A DNA stretch of 64,000 nt. Source: Ferruginibacter yonginensis (GTDB taxonomy: Bacteria; Bacteroidota; Bacteroidia; Chitinophagales; Chitinophagaceae). Of this stretch, positions 26,519 through 35,205 are shown piece after piece. Position numbers and translations under genes: made by a program. Position 1 is the first letter of the stretch; each line of letters opens with the position of its first letter. The notes beneath the pieces are model-generated. The model searched no databases and was not told the DNA's origin. It was given only the letters and a program-made list of their open reading frames with translations. The stretch lies in the NCBI RefSeq assembly GCF_042651465.1, contig NZ_JBHSCZ010000002.1, positions 496,001 to 560,000 of the forward strand. Direction: 5' to 3'.

Positions 26519-27571
26519 TTATACTTCTTCTCTAAAATATACTTTGTAATAGTTCATTTGCAGGGCTTCATCGTACCCCTTTTCAATTAAATCGTTGTTG
26601 CCGTGTATGTATATATGAAAATTTTTATCCAACTTCAATACACTTTTATACACCCTTGCTTGTTTTTTTACAGCAGCAATATGTATGGCAAAACTATCCG
26701 GTATAGGCGACTCCATTGTTTGTTCGTAATTGCTTTTGTAATTTTTAAAAGATGCAATGCCGGCTTCGTTATTAATTACTTCGTGACTAAAAGTATCTAT
26801 ATTAAAATCATCGTTTTCTTTAAAGTATTTGATGGAGCGATTGAGTAAATCAATTTTATCTGTTTTGCTCATATCAAACAATTGATCCATTTCATTCTTT
26901 ACAAAATCTTTATAAATAGAAAGTACGGTATTGGTTTGATTATAAGCATCGTTTCTAATACGGAGTTGTAAAAAAGCGTCAATCCAATACGATGCTTCTG
27001 TTTGGTTGGTTTGGTCAATAACCGTTACTTTATAACCTTCTTCAGCCTCTGTATTAAAAATGATACAGCCCTTATCTAATTTTTTTATATTGATGGCCTG
27101 TTCTTCGTAAGCCATTTGGTATGCCGTATCGTTATGGTGTATAGTGAGGTAAGGCTCTTTACTTTCTGATTTAAAAATACCAATAGCAGCCACCATTTCA
27201 CCCTCAATGGGTAGGGCATCAAAATAACAACAATACATTTCGCCACTTTTAATTTTTGGGTGGCTCCCTACTTTGTACAACAACTTTGCAAGTTGCATGC
27301 TATGGGTATGAAACTGTGTAGCATCAGCAAAAATTTGCTCCGCAAAATGATATACTTCGTTTAATTGTAAATTACCTGTAGTATGACTTAAGCGATACAC
27401 TTCGTTGCTTTTTTCAAACGGCCCTAAAAAATATTGGCGTAATAAAGTTGCCAACGTATCATCAATAATAGGTGTGGGGTTTTGCGATAAAATAAGGGCT
27501 TCATCAAGTGCCTGGTTACCTACTTTGTGTATTGAAAGTTGTGCAATATTTGTTTCAAAATTTGAGCTCAT
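26519..27571 (-). CDS. Nucleoid-associated protein, NdpA/YejK family
   Basis: 350 residues. The start IAQLSIHKVGN, the early LLRQYFLGPF and FxxNE-type segment, and the central GEMYCCYFDALPIEGEMVAAIGIFKSESK match the family 37-kDa nucleoid-associated protein. DNA binding is known for E. coli NdpA; the role is unclear. Stands alone, divergent from the YCF48-like gene. Confidence 0.82.
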   Translation of the reverse strand: MSSNFETNIAQLSIHKVGNQALDEALILSQNPTPIIDDTLATLLRQYFLGPFEKSNEVYRLSHTTGNLQLNEVYHFAEQIFADATQFHTHSMQLAKLLYKVGSHPKIKSGEMYCCYFDALPIEGEMVAAIGIFKSESKEPYLTIHHNDTAYQMAYEEQAINIKKLDKGCIIFNTEAEEGYKVTVIDQTNQTEASYWIDAFLQLRIRNDAYNQTNTVLSIYKDFVKNEMDQLFDMSKTDKIDLLNRSIKYFKENDDFNIDTFSHEVINNEAGIASFKNYKSNYEQTMESPIPDSFAIHIAAVKKQARVYKSVLKLDKNFHIYIHGNNDLIEKGYDEALQMNYYKVYFREEV

Positions 27572-27705
27572 TCGGCGAAATTAACGCTTTCAATGTATGC
27601 AGGCAAAGCATTGTTTGCAGTATATAAACATATTAATTTATATGAACGGTACATTTTAACCTAATACCCATAATATCTTTACGGCAATAAAATAATCATC
27701 GTATT

Positions 27706-28767
27706 ATGGTAAAGTATTGTTTAATGCTCAGTTGTTTTTTAGTTGCTTCATTTTGTTTAAAAGCGCAATCAATGGTATGGCAACAATTAAATACAGTGGC
27801 TTATCAAGGTAAGCAAGATGATATTTGTTTTGTTGATGAAAATACCGGCTGGTACGTAAATGGCTATGGTAGAATTTTTAATACAACCGACGGTGGTACT
27901 ACATGGAACAAGCAGTTGGAAATGAAAGCGACCTTTTTTAGGTGTATTGCTTTTATTGATAAAAACATTGGTTTTGCAGGTACGGTGGGTACTGATTATT
28001 TTCCGAATGTAATGGATACGATACCGTTGTACGGCACTACCGATGGCGGTAAAACATGGCAACCCGTTGCATATAATGGTCCGTACGTAAAAGGGTTGTG
28101 TGCCTTAGATGTTGTGAAGGAAAGCTACATTAACCACGGTGTACTCGATTATAAAATACACATTTATGGTGTAGGCAGGGTGGGTAGTCCTGCAAATATG
28201 ATGGTGTCGCATGATGCAGGTAAAACATGGACCACCAAAAGCATGAACAACGATTGTAAAATGTTGTTCGATATAAAAATGTTCAATAAAAATGAAGGGA
28301 TAGCTTGCGCCGCTACAGATGAAGATATTACCAAAAGCAACGCTTTGCTACTAAAAACAACAGATGGTGGCGCAACTTGGAAAAAAGTATACCAATCAAC
28401 AAGGCCATATGAAACCACTTGGAAAGTACATTTTCCATCAGCTAAAGTGGGGTATGCTACCATACAATCATACAACCCTGATACTACTATATCGCAACAA
28501 CGTATTGTAAAAACAACCGATGGTGGTAATACTTGGCAAGAAATGAATTTGGTAAATGATGCAAAGGCCCGTGAGTTTGGTATTGGTTTTATAGATGAGC
28601 AACATGGGTATGTAGGTACCATTGTGAGTGGTTTTGAAACATTGGATGGTGGTATTACTTGGCAAAAAACAAACCTTGGCAGGGCTTGTAATAAAATAAG
28701 AATTTATAGAAACGCAGCTGGCAAATTGTATGGCTATGCCATTGGTGTAAATGTATTTAAATTATAG
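27706..28767 (+). CDS. Secreted YCF48/BNR-like beta-propeller protein
   Basis: 353 residues: signal peptide (1-21, FCLKAQS) followed by repeated units ending T-D-G-G-x-T-W (TTDGGTTW, TTDGGKTW, DAGKTW, TTDGGATW, TTDGGNTW, LDGGITW), the Asp-box signature of sialidase/YCF48-type propellers. Six such boxes are visible. No T9SS C-terminal domain is present, so it is probably periplasmic or surface bound through another route. Ligand unknown. Confidence 0.85.
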   Translation: MVKYCLMLSCFLVASFCLKAQSMVWQQLNTVAYQGKQDDICFVDENTGWYVNGYGRIFNTTDGGTTWNKQLEMKATFFRCIAFIDKNIGFAGTVGTDYFPNVMDTIPLYGTTDGGKTWQPVAYNGPYVKGLCALDVVKESYINHGVLDYKIHIYGVGRVGSPANMMVSHDAGKTWTTKSMNNDCKMLFDIKMFNKNEGIACAATDEDITKSNALLLKTTDGGATWKKVYQSTRPYETTWKVHFPSAKVGYATIQSYNPDTTISQQRIVKTTDGGNTWQEMNLVNDAKAREFGIGFIDEQHGYVGTIVSGFETLDGGITWQKTNLGRACNKIRIYRNAAGKLYGYAIGVNVFKL

Positions 28768-28822
28768 TCTATTAATTTTATAGAAAAGTAAATCGTTAAC
28801 ACAAATGCCTGTTTGCAAATAG

Positions 28823-28830
28823 TACCTTTG
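28823..28830 (+). promoter_or_regulatory. -7 element TACCTTTG of the ypdA-like gene
   Basis: Perfect TAnnTTTG ending 8 nt before the ATG at 28839, leaving a leader of only a few bases. Confidence 0.55.
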
Positions 28831-28838
28831 TTGTAAAT

Positions 28839-29825
28839 ATGTACAACATGTTACAGTACGATGTAGTAATAGTAGGTGGTGGCCCTATTGGGTTGGCTTG
28901 TGCCATTGCAGCACAGCAAAAAGGCTTAAAATATGTGGTTGTAGAAAAAGGTTGCTTGGTAAATTCAATTTATGGTTACCCAACCAATATGACGTTTTTT
29001 TCAACCTCAGAAAAATTAGAAATTGGCAACATCCCTTTTGTAAGTAATAATAACAAACCCACCAGAGCAGAAGCATTAGAGTATTACAGAAGAACCGCTA
29101 TAGCTCACCAGCTCAATATTCAACTATTTGAGCCTGTTACAAAAATTGAAAACAAGCAACATGTTTTTGAAATCACTACAACCAAGCAACAATACAATGC
29201 CCAATTTGTAATTATTGCTACAGGCTTTTACGACCTTCCTTTTTTATTAAATGTGCCGGGTGAAGCGTTACCAAAAGTGGTGCATTATTATAAAGATCCT
29301 CATTTTTATGCTATGCAGCAGGTGTTGGTAGTAGGCGCTCAAAACTCTGCTATTGATGCAGCTTTGGAAACCTACCGTAAAGGAGCAAAAGTAACCTTGG
29401 TTATAAGAGGTAGCGAAGTAGGCGAAAGAGTGAAATATTGGGTACGCCCTGATGTTATGAACCGAATTGCAGAAGGTGCTATAAAGGTTTATTATAATAC
29501 CACTGTAAAAGAAATTTTACCAACTGAGGTTATATTACAAACGCCTGATGGTATTGAAACCATACCCAATGATTTTGTTTTGGCGCTAACAGGCTACCAG
29601 CCTAACTTACAATTTTTAGAAGATGCAGGTGTAACCCTCTCTAATGATGCTATTAAAAAACCTACTTACAATGAAAACACCCATGAAACCAATGTACCTA
29701 ATTTGTTTTTAGCAGGTGTTATTTGTGGCGGTATGGATACGCATAGTTTGTTTATTGAAAACTCACGAGTGCATGCAACTGCAATTATTGAAACAATTGT
29801 GGGCAGGCTTACACTTGCTCATTAA
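28839..29825 (+). CDS. YpdA family bacillithiol disulfide reductase-like flavoprotein
   Basis: 328 residues. FAD-binding motif GGGPIGLACA (13-22), second nucleotide motif VLVVGAQNSAIDAALE (NADPH), and the YpdA-type segment YPTNMTFFSTSEKLEIG. Lacks a CxxC, as expected for this family. Firmicute YpdA reduces bacillithiol disulfide, so this suggests the organism uses bacillithiol; bshA/B/C are not in the window. An internal ATG at 28848 is an alternative start. Confidence 0.85.
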   Translation: MYNMLQYDVVIVGGGPIGLACAIAAQQKGLKYVVVEKGCLVNSIYGYPTNMTFFSTSEKLEIGNIPFVSNNNKPTRAEALEYYRRTAIAHQLNIQLFEPVTKIENKQHVFEITTTKQQYNAQFVIIATGFYDLPFLLNVPGEALPKVVHYYKDPHFYAMQQVLVVGAQNSAIDAALETYRKGAKVTLVIRGSEVGERVKYWVRPDVMNRIAEGAIKVYYNTTVKEILPTEVILQTPDGIETIPNDFVLALTGYQPNLQFLEDAGVTLSNDAIKKPTYNENTHETNVPNLFLAGVICGGMDTHSLFIENSRVHATAIIETIVGRLTLAH

Positions 29826-29847
29826 CTGCAACCATTAGGTAACTTTT

Positions 29848-32343
29848 TTAGCTATGCTTCATTTTTGAACGCAACGTGGCATAATCTAAAAAGTAAATAA
29901 AGCGTAATGAAAGGCCAGTAAATTGTTCGCCAGATACAATATTGCCCAAGTTTTTAAGATATGATTTTTCAAAACTTCTGCTAAAGCTTTGGCCAATATT
30001 TTTCCAGCCAATTGTAATAAAGCTACCTTGGGTAAACTGCCAATTGTAAATCATATCAACACTTAAAAAATTATAATTCTGATTTACGTTTTTAGTAAAA
30101 GGAGTGGTAGGTGTTTTTAAATTACCATCTAAATCTAACTCATAAAACTGTTGTGGTGCTACTTTTGAAAATGAATGACGAGCCCTTAACGTAATACCCA
30201 TTTTGTTGTTGAAATTATATTTTGCATCCAATGTATTTTCAACGGTGTTAAGGCTTCGTCTTGCAAAAATTACAACATCTGTTGCAGGGTTGTTGGTATA
30301 AGTGGTATTGGCCCAACCAGCATCATTTTTAATATTTTCAACTTCTACGTATTGCTGAATAGAAAACTTATTACTAAACCTAATTTTACCGCCAATACCA
30401 TAGCCAATGGTTTTTCTATTAAATAAACCCAAAAACCTTGAGCCTAGGTTGGCGCTCCACGAAAACTTTTTAGCATCGTTACTTTCGTAATAGCTGTAAA
30501 AGCTTAACCTATTGCCATTTTTAAATACCCTACCAAAACTACGTGGTTCATAAAAATCGTTGCCTTTAAAGCCATTGTTTACATTTAAGTAAAAGAAACG
30601 AAGTTTTTTTGTACGCACATTTACATTGAGGTTAAGGTAAGCACCTTGGTACATGTATTCTTTTCGTTTATAAATATCAATAGGTGTTACCAATGTGCTA
30701 ACACTACCGTTAATACCTATACGAATATTGTTGTACCAGTTTTTGGCTTTGTTCCAATTATAACTAGCGTTAAAGCCATTTTCAATATTGTTATTATTGG
30801 TTAAGTAACCCAAGTCGCTTTTATCGTATTTACCATTGGTGAGCTCTTGAAAAAAGTTGAAATTAAAACGACCGCTGGTTTTACCAAAGTACAATAAATG
30901 AGCATAACCTGTTACGGGTTTAGCTTTTGTAGTAGTGTTGCTGATGCTTACTTGTCCGCCTACATTCCACGTATTGGTTTTATCATTAAAATCAAATAAT
31001 GCTGCACTCACATTCGCATCATAATCGCTACCACTACGAAAAACGTTGGTATTAACGAATGATACGCTGCTGTTGTGTTTAAGGGTTTGGTCTAACACAA
31101 ATACATTATAATTGGTAAGTGGGTTGGTTTGAAATGTTCTACTTTCTTTTCCGCTCTCTTGAATAGTGGCATATTGTGGTTTGGTTATGGCATTGAGCAT
31201 GGCTACGCCTAAACCTTTTTGGGTACGGCCACTAATTTTAGTGGCGTTAATAAGTTTGCTTTGCGTAGGGTTTTCAACAACAGTTTCGGCACCAGTGGTT
31301 TGGTTGTATGCATCGTTATAATGCAATGGCTGCCCACCAATACGCCTACTGTAAAATAAATTACCCTTGCTAAACAGTTCTGTACCTTCTGTAAAAAATG
31401 CCCTGTTTTCAGCAAAACGTTGTTCAAAAGGAGTAAGGTTGAGTGTACGGTTATCAGTTTGTACTTGGCCAAAATCAGGAATCAATGTAACATCTAATGT
31501 AAATGCTTGGTTAATACCATACTTCACATCCATACCGCCATTTAAAGTGGTGGTTGATTTTTTTGTGCCGACTTCGGCAGTGCCATCATGATTGTAGTAT
31601 GTTGAAAAATAGGGCGATAATTGTAAACGTAGTGGCGGTTTAATATTTTCGAAACCATTAATAAAACCCTCTTGCGTTAAAAACCCATTTACATTTGGGT
31701 CAATGGCTTGCCAGGTTGATTTTTGTCCAAATCGTTTGCGTTGGCGTACAATATTTAAACCCCAATCTTGCACCGTTTTTTTACCAAAACGAATAGCTGA
31801 ATAAGGTATAAACATTTCAAAGCTCCAGCCATCGCTGTGTATTTTTGTAGCACTTTGCCAAATGGCATTCCAAGCAAAATCTTCACTATTGCCATTGGTG
31901 TTGGGCGATACTTTTGCATCCCATTGCTCATTAAGTGGCGTTAAAAAATACTCAAATCCATTGAGTTTATCTTTATACGTATCTAGCACAATGCCTATAA
32001 AATCGTTGTTACCAAAACCATCTCTACCGGTTAGTTCGGCCGCAATACTATCTTTTGATTTTTCGTGTAAATAACCACCAATGTAAATACCATCATTACT
32101 GTATAAAAAGTATACTTCTGTTTCGTTGCCTGCGGCTTCGGGTGTAAAAGGGTTGGGTTCAAATATGGTAAAATTGTTTGCAGTAGCAGCTGTTTTCCAT
32201 GCAGCGTCATCAAGCTCCCCATTTAATTTAATAACGCTATTTGTTTTTACAACAGTTATATTTTTTTTCGTAATTGATTGTGCATTGCTGGTTTGAGCAA
32301 TACAAAAAGTGCAAAAAATGGCGAAGCAAATAAAAAATTTCAT
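29848..32343 (-). CDS. DUF5916 outer-membrane protein with N-terminal CBM9-like domain
   Basis: 831 residues. Signal peptide 1-21 (IAQTSNAQ), then a carbohydrate-binding family 9-like domain (about 30-215: LNGELDDAAW, YIGGYLHEKS, WSFEMFIPYSAIRF) and a long C-terminal beta-barrel region of DUF5916, ending in an aromatic-rich final strand. This architecture is common in Bacteroidota; substrate unknown. Starts divergently from ypdA-side genes and about 130 bp from lptB's end. Confidence 0.88.
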   Translation of the reverse strand: MKFFICFAIFCTFCIAQTSNAQSITKKNITVVKTNSVIKLNGELDDAAWKTAATANNFTIFEPNPFTPEAAGNETEVYFLYSNDGIYIGGYLHEKSKDSIAAELTGRDGFGNNDFIGIVLDTYKDKLNGFEYFLTPLNEQWDAKVSPNTNGNSEDFAWNAIWQSATKIHSDGWSFEMFIPYSAIRFGKKTVQDWGLNIVRQRKRFGQKSTWQAIDPNVNGFLTQEGFINGFENIKPPLRLQLSPYFSTYYNHDGTAEVGTKKSTTTLNGGMDVKYGINQAFTLDVTLIPDFGQVQTDNRTLNLTPFEQRFAENRAFFTEGTELFSKGNLFYSRRIGGQPLHYNDAYNQTTGAETVVENPTQSKLINATKISGRTQKGLGVAMLNAITKPQYATIQESGKESRTFQTNPLTNYNVFVLDQTLKHNSSVSFVNTNVFRSGSDYDANVSAALFDFNDKTNTWNVGGQVSISNTTTKAKPVTGYAHLLYFGKTSGRFNFNFFQELTNGKYDKSDLGYLTNNNNIENGFNASYNWNKAKNWYNNIRIGINGSVSTLVTPIDIYKRKEYMYQGAYLNLNVNVRTKKLRFFYLNVNNGFKGNDFYEPRSFGRVFKNGNRLSFYSYYESNDAKKFSWSANLGSRFLGLFNRKTIGYGIGGKIRFSNKFSIQQYVEVENIKNDAGWANTTYTNNPATDVVIFARRSLNTVENTLDAKYNFNNKMGITLRARHSFSKVAPQQFYELDLDGNLKTPTTPFTKNVNQNYNFLSVDMIYNWQFTQGSFITIGWKNIGQSFSRSFEKSYLKNLGNIVSGEQFTGLSLRFIYFLDYATLRSKMKHS

Positions 32344-32478
32344 ACAACAGTTGTTAAGGGGTGTTCATTTTGTGAACCGTACACGAAACTATACGTACAT
32401 GTTGTTGTATTTGTTACCGTTTATCAAAAATAAATTTTAATTAAGATTTTTTTAACGGTTGAAGAAAGGTTGGTTGTG

Positions 32479-33240
32479 CTAGCTCCTTGCGTTTTCGTGG
32501 AGATAATCTTTACGCTTTAATTCGAAATTGCGGCCGAGGTACAAACGCCTTACTTGCTCATCGCTAGCCAATTCTTCAGCAGTGCCGTGTTTAAATATTT
32601 TACCATCAATTAATAAGTAAGCCCTATCGCAAATGGAAAGGGTTTCGTTTACATTATGATCGGTAATGAGTATGCCTATGTTTTTATATTTGAGTTTGGC
32701 AATAATTTCTTGAATATCTTCCACCGCAATGGGGTCAACACCAGCAAAAGGTTCATCTAACAAAATAAACTTGGGGTCAACGGCAAGGGCACGTGCAATT
32801 TCGGTACGTCGGCGTTCGCCACCACTCAATGTATCACCATTATTTTTGCGTACGTGTTGCAAACGAAACTCATCTAGCAAACTTTCTAACTTAGCTTTTT
32901 GAGCAGCTTTGTCGAGCTTGGTCATTTCCAATACCGCTATAATATTTTCCTCTACCGTTAATTTTCTAAAAACACTGGCCTCTTGTGGCAGGTAACCAAT
33001 ACCCATTTGGGCACGCTTGTACATGGGTAAACTTGTAATATCAATATCGTTTAAAAAAACAGCTCCTTTATCTGGCTTTACCAACCCTACTACTTGGTAA
33101 AACGAAGTGGTTTTACCTGCACCATTTGGACCTAATAACCCTACAATTTCTCCTTGTTTTACATTAAATGAAACATCGTTTACGACAGTTCTGCTGCCAT
33201 AAATTTTTACCAAGTTTTTTGTTTGAATAATTAAGCTCAA
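32479..33240 (-). CDS. lptB: LPS export ABC transporter ATPase LptB
   Basis: 253 residues. Walker A GPNGAGKTT (37-45), LptB-like segment GIGYLPQEASVFRKLTVEENI, signature LSGGERRR, Walker B FILLDEPFAGVD and switch His in TDHNV. The ATPase powers extraction of lipopolysaccharide from the inner membrane; partner lptF/G genes are elsewhere. C-terminal extension (FELKRKDYLHENARS) is short. Confidence 0.93.
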   Translation of the reverse strand: MSLIIQTKNLVKIYGSRTVVNDVSFNVKQGEIVGLLGPNGAGKTTSFYQVVGLVKPDKGAVFLNDIDITSLPMYKRAQMGIGYLPQEASVFRKLTVEENIIAVLEMTKLDKAAQKAKLESLLDEFRLQHVRKNNGDTLSGGERRRTEIARALAVDPKFILLDEPFAGVDPIAVEDIQEIIAKLKYKNIGILITDHNVNETLSICDRAYLLIDGKIFKHGTAEELASDEQVRRLYLGRNFELKRKDYLHENARS

Positions 33241-33347
33241 AGGTTATCTATTATTTTTAGGCAAAAATAAGTTAATTGAATTGCTCAGCAATACAGCAGT
33301 TTTTAATTAACAATTGGCTTTGTTTTGCTATTGTAGCGGTGCTTCTG

Positions 33348-33355
33348 TAAATTTG
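33348..33355 (+). promoter_or_regulatory. -7 element TAAATTTG of metF with -33 TTG
   Basis: TTG at 33325-33327 and TAAATTTG at 33348-33355 are separated by 20 bp, a near-ideal Bacteroidota housekeeping promoter; ATG at 33394. Confidence 0.65.
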
Positions 33356-33393
33356 TAGGGCGCATTTTAAATTAATGCAATAGAAAGAGCGAT

Positions 33394-34347
33394 ATGAAAG
33401 TAACTGAACATTTAAAAAACGCCCAAAACACTGTAATTTCTTTCGAAATTTTACCGCCATTAAAAGGTAAAGGTATACAGTCGTTATACAACCATTTAGA
33501 TCCCTTAATGGAGTATAAACCATCATTTATAAATGTTACCTACCACCGTAGTGAGCATGTTTTTAAAAAAATGGGTGATGGTAATTTCAAAAAAGTAGTG
33601 GTTCGTAAACGCCCAGGCACAGAGTCAATTTGTGCAGCCATTATGAACAAATACAATGTAGATACTGTACCACACTTAATTTGTGGCGGTTTTGATGTGA
33701 ATGAAACGGAAGATGCGTTAATTAATTTACATTACTTAGGTATTGATAATGTGTTAGTGTTACGTGGTGATGCCGCTAAAAACGAAACCAACTTTGAGCC
33801 AGAACCAGGTGGTCATCAATACGCCATTGACTTATTAAAGCAGGTGCAAAACCTCAACTCAGGGCTTTACTTAGAAGAAGATTTAAAAAACACCACCAGC
33901 ACTAAGTTTTGCATTGGTGTGGCAGGTTATCCTGAAAAGCATTTTGAAGCCCCTAATATGGACACCGATTTGCAATTTTTAAAACAAAAAGTTGATGCAG
34001 GTGCTGATTATATTGTAACGCAAATGTTTTTTGATAATGCCAAGTTCTTTGCTTTTGTGGATGCTTGTAGGGCTATCGGTATTAATGTGCCTATTATACC
34101 TGGCTTAAAGCCAGTATACAATAAAAAGCAATTAACCATTTTACCAAAAGTATTTCATATTGATTTACCTACAGATTTATCATCAGAAATTATTAAATGT
34201 AAAAATGATGAAGATGTTGAAAAAGTAGGTGCAGAGTGGTTATTACACCAATCGAGAGATTTAAAAAATGCTGGTGTAGAAGCCTTGCATTATTATACTT
34301 TAGGCAAACCAAATTTAATTGCTAATGTAGTGAAGCAATTATTATAA
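33394..34347 (+). CDS. metF: 5,10-methylenetetrahydrofolate reductase
   Basis: 317 residues. Reduces methylenetetrahydrofolate to methyltetrahydrofolate with FAD for methionine synthesis. The start VISFEILPPLKGKG carries the catalytic Glu region, followed by the barrel segments FINVTYHRSEHV, VPHLICGGF and DYIVTQMFFD. Monocistronic: good promoter upstream and strong terminator downstream. No S-adenosylmethionine or cobalamin riboswitch was recognised in the 40-bp leader. Confidence 0.95.
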   Translation: MKVTEHLKNAQNTVISFEILPPLKGKGIQSLYNHLDPLMEYKPSFINVTYHRSEHVFKKMGDGNFKKVVVRKRPGTESICAAIMNKYNVDTVPHLICGGFDVNETEDALINLHYLGIDNVLVLRGDAAKNETNFEPEPGGHQYAIDLLKQVQNLNSGLYLEEDLKNTTSTKFCIGVAGYPEKHFEAPNMDTDLQFLKQKVDAGADYIVTQMFFDNAKFFAFVDACRAIGINVPIIPGLKPVYNKKQLTILPKVFHIDLPTDLSSEIIKCKNDEDVEKVGAEWLLHQSRDLKNAGVEALHYYTLGKPNLIANVVKQLL

Positions 34348-34350
34348 AGT

Positions 34351-34384
34351 AAAAAAAGGGCATCAATTTGATGCCCTTTTTTTG
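34351..34384. terminator. Bidirectional terminator after metF
   Basis: gggcatca (34358-34365) pairs with tgatgccc (34369-34376), flanked by seven A's and eight T's. Confidence 0.9.
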
Positions 34385-34401
34385 TTGTTTACCAAATGAA
34401 A

Positions 34402-35091
34402 TTAGTTTAAAGGAATACCTACAGAAATAGATGCTGTACGGTATTTGTTTTTTTCATCAGCATTATTGTTGCCTGCTGTTGAATTAATTTTTGCTAAACC
34501 AAGGCCGTAATTTGCTCTAATAGTAAAACCTTTTAAAGCGATACCACCACCTAAGTTAATACCGTAATCAAATCTTTTTAATTTGTTGTAAGCGGCATCT
34601 TCTTGTTGTGAAGTAAATGGATCATCGTTGCTGAATTTAATGTTTTCAGATGATGAACTAGTTAACGGACCAAACTTAGTGTCTAATTTAGATTTACCAC
34701 CTACACCTACAGCTACGTAAGGACCAGCATTTACGAAGATGTTGTTATCTTTATCGATAGGAAACTTTACCACTAAGTTTACTGGTAATTCAACATATAA
34801 TGGGTTAAATTTTGCTTTTACATAATCATTACCATTATTATAGTAGGTTTCAGCTTTTGCACCTCTACCAGTTAGTAACAAACCAGTTTCAAGGTCAACT
34901 ACTTTTGAAATACCGAATGTACCTAACAAACCTGCGTTAAAAGTTACTAAGGTGTTATTGTCTTCTGTTTGTCCGCTGTTACTAGTAGTAATATTTGCAA
35001 AGTTTGCACCGCCTAATGCATATATTTTTTGAGCGTTTGCTTTTGTTACCATTGCTGTTAATACTACTAAACCGATTGCAATTTTTTTCAT
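34402..35091 (-). CDS. Outer-membrane beta-barrel (PorT-like) protein
   Basis: 229 residues from the ATG at 35091, which opens a proper signal peptide (KKIAIGLVVLTAMVTKANAQ); the longer frame adds a charged, non-signal N-terminus. The mature protein has 8 or so beta strands (LGGANFANITTSN, TFNAGLLGTFGIS, LETGLLLTGRGAK, PVNLVVKFP, NAGPYVAVGVGGK, YGINLGGGIAL) like the outer membrane beta-barrel family PF13568. Structural or porin role; not further assignable. Confidence 0.85.
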   Translation of the reverse strand: MKKIAIGLVVLTAMVTKANAQKIYALGGANFANITTSNSGQTEDNNTLVTFNAGLLGTFGISKVVDLETGLLLTGRGAKAETYYNNGNDYVKAKFNPLYVELPVNLVVKFPIDKDNNIFVNAGPYVAVGVGGKSKLDTKFGPLTSSSSENIKFSNDDPFTSQQEDAAYNKLKRFDYGINLGGGIALKGFTIRANYGLGLAKINSTAGNNNADEKNKYRTASISVGIPLN

Positions 35092-35155
35092 ACTATTTTT
35101 TTTGATTTTTAGGAATGTGCTTCTTTGCACTTTAATCTTGTGCTAGCCTAAAATT

Positions 35156-35186
35156 CAAAAAGCCTGCCAAAATAAGGCAGGCTTGT
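35156..35186 (-). terminator. Terminator after the isomerase/TlpA operon
   Basis: aagcctgcc (35160-35168) pairs with ggcaggctt (35176-35184); the T-run lies on the minus-strand side, downstream of the PPIase gene. Confidence 0.85.
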
Positions 35187-35205
35187 ATAAATAAATGCGT
35201 AAATA

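Noticed and set aside
28164..28622. 152-codon ORF opposite the YCF48-like gene
   Set aside because: Antisense shadow; repeats mirror the Asp boxes of the real gene.
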